Positions 41,728 through 43,640 of a stretch of 43,640 nucleotides of DNA are shown here, in pieces. The first letter of the stretch is position 1. Every line of letters begins with the position of its first letter. Location of the stretch: assembly GCA_002280555.1 (NCBI GenBank), contig NCEE01000020.1:1-43640 (forward strand), in the 5' to 3' direction. The DNA is from Sphingomonas sp. 32-62-10 (lineage in GTDB: Bacteria > Pseudomonadota > Alphaproteobacteria > Sphingomonadales > Sphingomonadaceae). The position numbers and the translations under genes were made by a program. Below the pieces are notes generated by a model. That model had not been told where the DNA came from, searched no databases, and worked only from the letters and a program-made list of their open reading frames with translations.

Positions 41728-43605
41728 ATGAAATCGGCGCGGTTAACCAATCCTGTTTGGACGCGCGGGGGAGCAGTGCAGAAAGCTTGGATCACATTCG
41801 CGGTCGGCTTGCTTGCACTCGTGTCGGTGATGGACGGAGACGCAGCAGAGACCAAAGCTGCTGAAACAGCCGCGCCGCGCCCAAACATCGTTGTGATCCT
41901 AGCCGATGATGCCGGCCTGATGGATTTCGGCGCCTTTGGCGGGGAGGCGCACACGCCGAATATCGATGCTCTCGCCGCCCGCGGCGCGATGTTCACCCAG
42001 TTCCGCGCGTCGCCGCTGTGCTCGCCTTCGCGCGCCATGCTCCTGACCGGGATGGACAACCACCTCACCGGCTTCGCGACGATCCCCGAGGTTCTGCCAA
42101 GCGAGCAGCGCGGCAAGCCGGGCTATTCGATGGCGCTCGAACCGGGCGTGCTCACGCTGGCTGATCGCCTGCGGGGAATTGGCTATCGCACATTGATGGT
42201 CGGCAAATGGCACCTCGGGGAAAAGGCTGACGCGAGCCCGCAGGCTCATGGTTTCGACCGTTCCTTCGCGTTGGCAGCATCTGGGGCGGACAATTGGGAA
42301 AAGCGGCCCTACATTCCCTATTACAAGGACGCGCCCTGGTACGAGAACGGGGTAGAAGCCGGGCTACCCGACGACTTCTATTCCTCGAAGTTTATCGTCG
42401 ACAAGATGATTGCTTATCTGAACCAGACCGACCGATCGAAGCCGTTCTTCGCCTATCTGCCGTTTCAGGCGATTCATATTCCGGTGCAGGCACCGGCCGA
42501 TCTGATTGCCAAATACAAGGGCCGTTATGCTGCCGGCTGGGATGTCCTGCGGCGCGAGCGGCAACAGCGGGCCAAGGCGCTGGGGCTGGTGCCGCCGGAT
42601 GCGGCAATGGCGGACCTGCCGCCCGGCTATCGCCACTGGACCGACCTAAGCAACGCGGACCGCGCGGTCTATGCCGCACGGATGGAGGTACATGCCGCAA
42701 TGCTCGAGGCGATGGACCACCATGTCGGTCGCCTCATCGCGCACCTTAAGGCCAACGGGCAGTACGACAACACAATCTTCGTCTTCGCGTCCGACAACGG
42801 TCCCGAGCCATCACGCGGCGACGACAATCACTTGCTCAGGGCGTGGCACCGCGTGGTGGGATATCATGTCGGGCTCGACGGCATGGGCGGGCGCGGCAGT
42901 TGGGGCTTCATCGGCCCGGAATGGGCGGCGGCGACGGCAACGCCGGGCGCCTGGTTCAAATTCTACGCCACCGAAGGCGGCGTGCGCGTGCCACTGGTCA
43001 TCGCCGGTCCGGGCGTCGCGGCCGCACGCATCGACACGCCCGCCATGATGACCGACATCGCCCCGACGCTGCTTGACTGGATCGGCGCGCCGGGCGGCGG
43101 TGCCGAAAGGGGCATTCGCCCGATTACCGGGCGCAGCCTCCTTCCGATCATCACGGGTAAGGCCAAGAGCGCCTATGCCAGGGACGAAGTGCGAGTGATC
43201 GAGGTTTCGGGCAATACCGCGCTTTACAAGGGCGATTTTAAGATCACCCGCAGCGTGCTTCCCCTTGGCGATGGCCGCTGGCGGCTGTTCGATGTGGCTA
43301 GCGATCCCGGGGAATCCACTAATCTCGCCATCGCACGCCCCGAGCTCCTGACCGAAATGGTGGCGGAATATGACGCCTATGCCGCGCGCATGGGCGTGCT
43401 AGCGATGCCTGACGATTATGATTCGGCGCAGCAGACTGTAACGAACAACATCCGTCAGATGCTCGCAAACTATCCATGGCTTTATGGTGTGATGACGGGG
43501 GGTATGGTGCTTGCCGGACTTTTGATCTGGGGCCTTTTCAGGGTGCTGCGCCGGCTTTTCGGCCGATCCGCCGGAAGATCGCCGCTGCCCGGAGTTCCGG
43601 GCTAG
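41728..43605 (+). CDS. Arylsulfatase with C-terminal membrane anchor
   Basis: A 625-residue sulfatase. The metal-binding Asp pair is in VILADDAGLMDFG (60-61), the formylglycine-forming Cys98 in CSPSRAMLLTG (CxPxR motif, Cys type, needing a formylglycine-generating enzyme), VGKWHLG is the Lys/His pair, and FASDNGPEP the second metal site. It is probably exported: an N-terminal hydrophobic segment (AWITFAVGLLALVSV) acts as signal. Near the C terminus a second one (YGVMTGGMVLAGLLIWGLF) is followed by Arg-rich residues, which would anchor the enzyme in the inner membrane. Start is uncertain: 41728 is my choice; GTG 41776 is close to a GGGGGAG. It should release sulfate from an organic sulfate ester. 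Confidence 0.88.
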   Translation: MKSARLTNPVWTRGGAVQKAWITFAVGLLALVSVMDGDAAETKAAETAAPRPNIVVILADDAGLMDFGAFGGEAHTPNIDALAARGAMFTQFRASPLCSPSRAMLLTGMDNHLTGFATIPEVLPSEQRGKPGYSMALEPGVLTLADRLRGIGYRTLMVGKWHLGEKADASPQAHGFDRSFALAASGADNWEKRPYIPYYKDAPWYENGVEAGLPDDFYSSKFIVDKMIAYLNQTDRSKPFFAYLPFQAIHIPVQAPADLIAKYKGRYAAGWDVLRRERQQRAKALGLVPPDAAMADLPPGYRHWTDLSNADRAVYAARMEVHAAMLEAMDHHVGRLIAHLKANGQYDNTIFVFASDNGPEPSRGDDNHLLRAWHRVVGYHVGLDGMGGRGSWGFIGPEWAAATATPGAWFKFYATEGGVRVPLVIAGPGVAAARIDTPAMMTDIAPTLLDWIGAPGGGAERGIRPITGRSLLPIITGKAKSAYARDEVRVIEVSGNTALYKGDFKITRSVLPLGDGRWRLFDVASDPGESTNLAIARPELLTEMVAEYDAYAARMGVLAMPDDYDSAQQTVTNNIRQMLANYPWLYGVMTGGMVLAGLLIWGLFRVLRRLFGRSAGRSPLPGVPG

Positions 43606-43640
43606 AGCGCCCGTTCGTGGACCTGTGACCTGCGAGATTT

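Noticed and set aside
1..43640. CRISPR array or prophage
   Set aside because: No series of regularly spaced short direct repeats and no phage structural or integrase genes were seen.

Overview
The window is GC-rich chromosomal DNA, most likely from an alphaproteobacterium of the order Sphingomonadales. The basis is gene order (serC-serA-hisZ-purA; a fabI-aroC cluster with a DnaJ-like gene and a YihY gene), the CtrA inhibitor SciP, and nested palindromic repeats of a kind I associate with sphingomonads. The genus cannot be fixed by reading alone.

Positions 1-6400 carry serine, histidine and purine synthesis genes (serC 3' end, serA, hisZ, purA). A two-gene minus-strand cassette, a papain-like (C70-type) cysteine peptidase and a partner protein, interrupts hisZ and purA and has its own terminator. 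Two 30-bp-arm inverted repeats flank serA upstream and purA downstream.

Positions 6500-14070 form one long minus-strand gene train, mostly with 4-bp start/stop overlaps: circularly permuted ATP-grasp/alpha-E protein, transglutaminase, DnaJ-like protein, YihY membrane protein, fabI, a small DUF3052-like protein and aroC. As read, fabI is broken: about 70 bp are missing and the frame is shifted.

Positions 14260-33520 are ordinary core and housekeeping DNA: pdxH, a CDF metal transporter, a PhzF-like protein, a DCC-family protein, a serine hydrolase, mnmA, sciP, two YeaQ-like stress membrane proteins around a SIMPL-domain protein, an RND efflux adaptor/pump pair, a DUF445 protein, a HAD phosphatase, a complete Mla-type lipid ABC transporter (STAS-MlaE, MlaF, MlaD, lipoprotein) and a secreted cyclophilin.

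A tRNA-Ser(GGA) gene at 33593-33683 marks the change to an accessory region. Beyond it are a 420-bp gene-free stretch, a 193-bp MITE-like element that has truncated a DUF2147 gene, and a catabolic-looking cluster. The cluster holds a TetR regulator, alpha/beta hydrolase, SCP2 protein, separate DUF1254 and DUF1214 proteins, two small proteins, and a divergent SDR plus EthA-like Baeyer-Villiger monooxygenase. The divergent intergenic region has a minus-strand promoter with a perfect 12-bp palindrome in its spacer. The pathway that fits is alcohol to ketone (SDR), ketone to ester (monooxygenase), ester to acid plus alcohol (hydrolase), with SCP2 as a possible lipid carrier. An IS6-family element with a frameshifted transposase and an arylsulfatase with a C-terminal membrane anchor close the window. 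The most notable items are the disrupted fabI, the peptidase cassette and the monooxygenase cluster.
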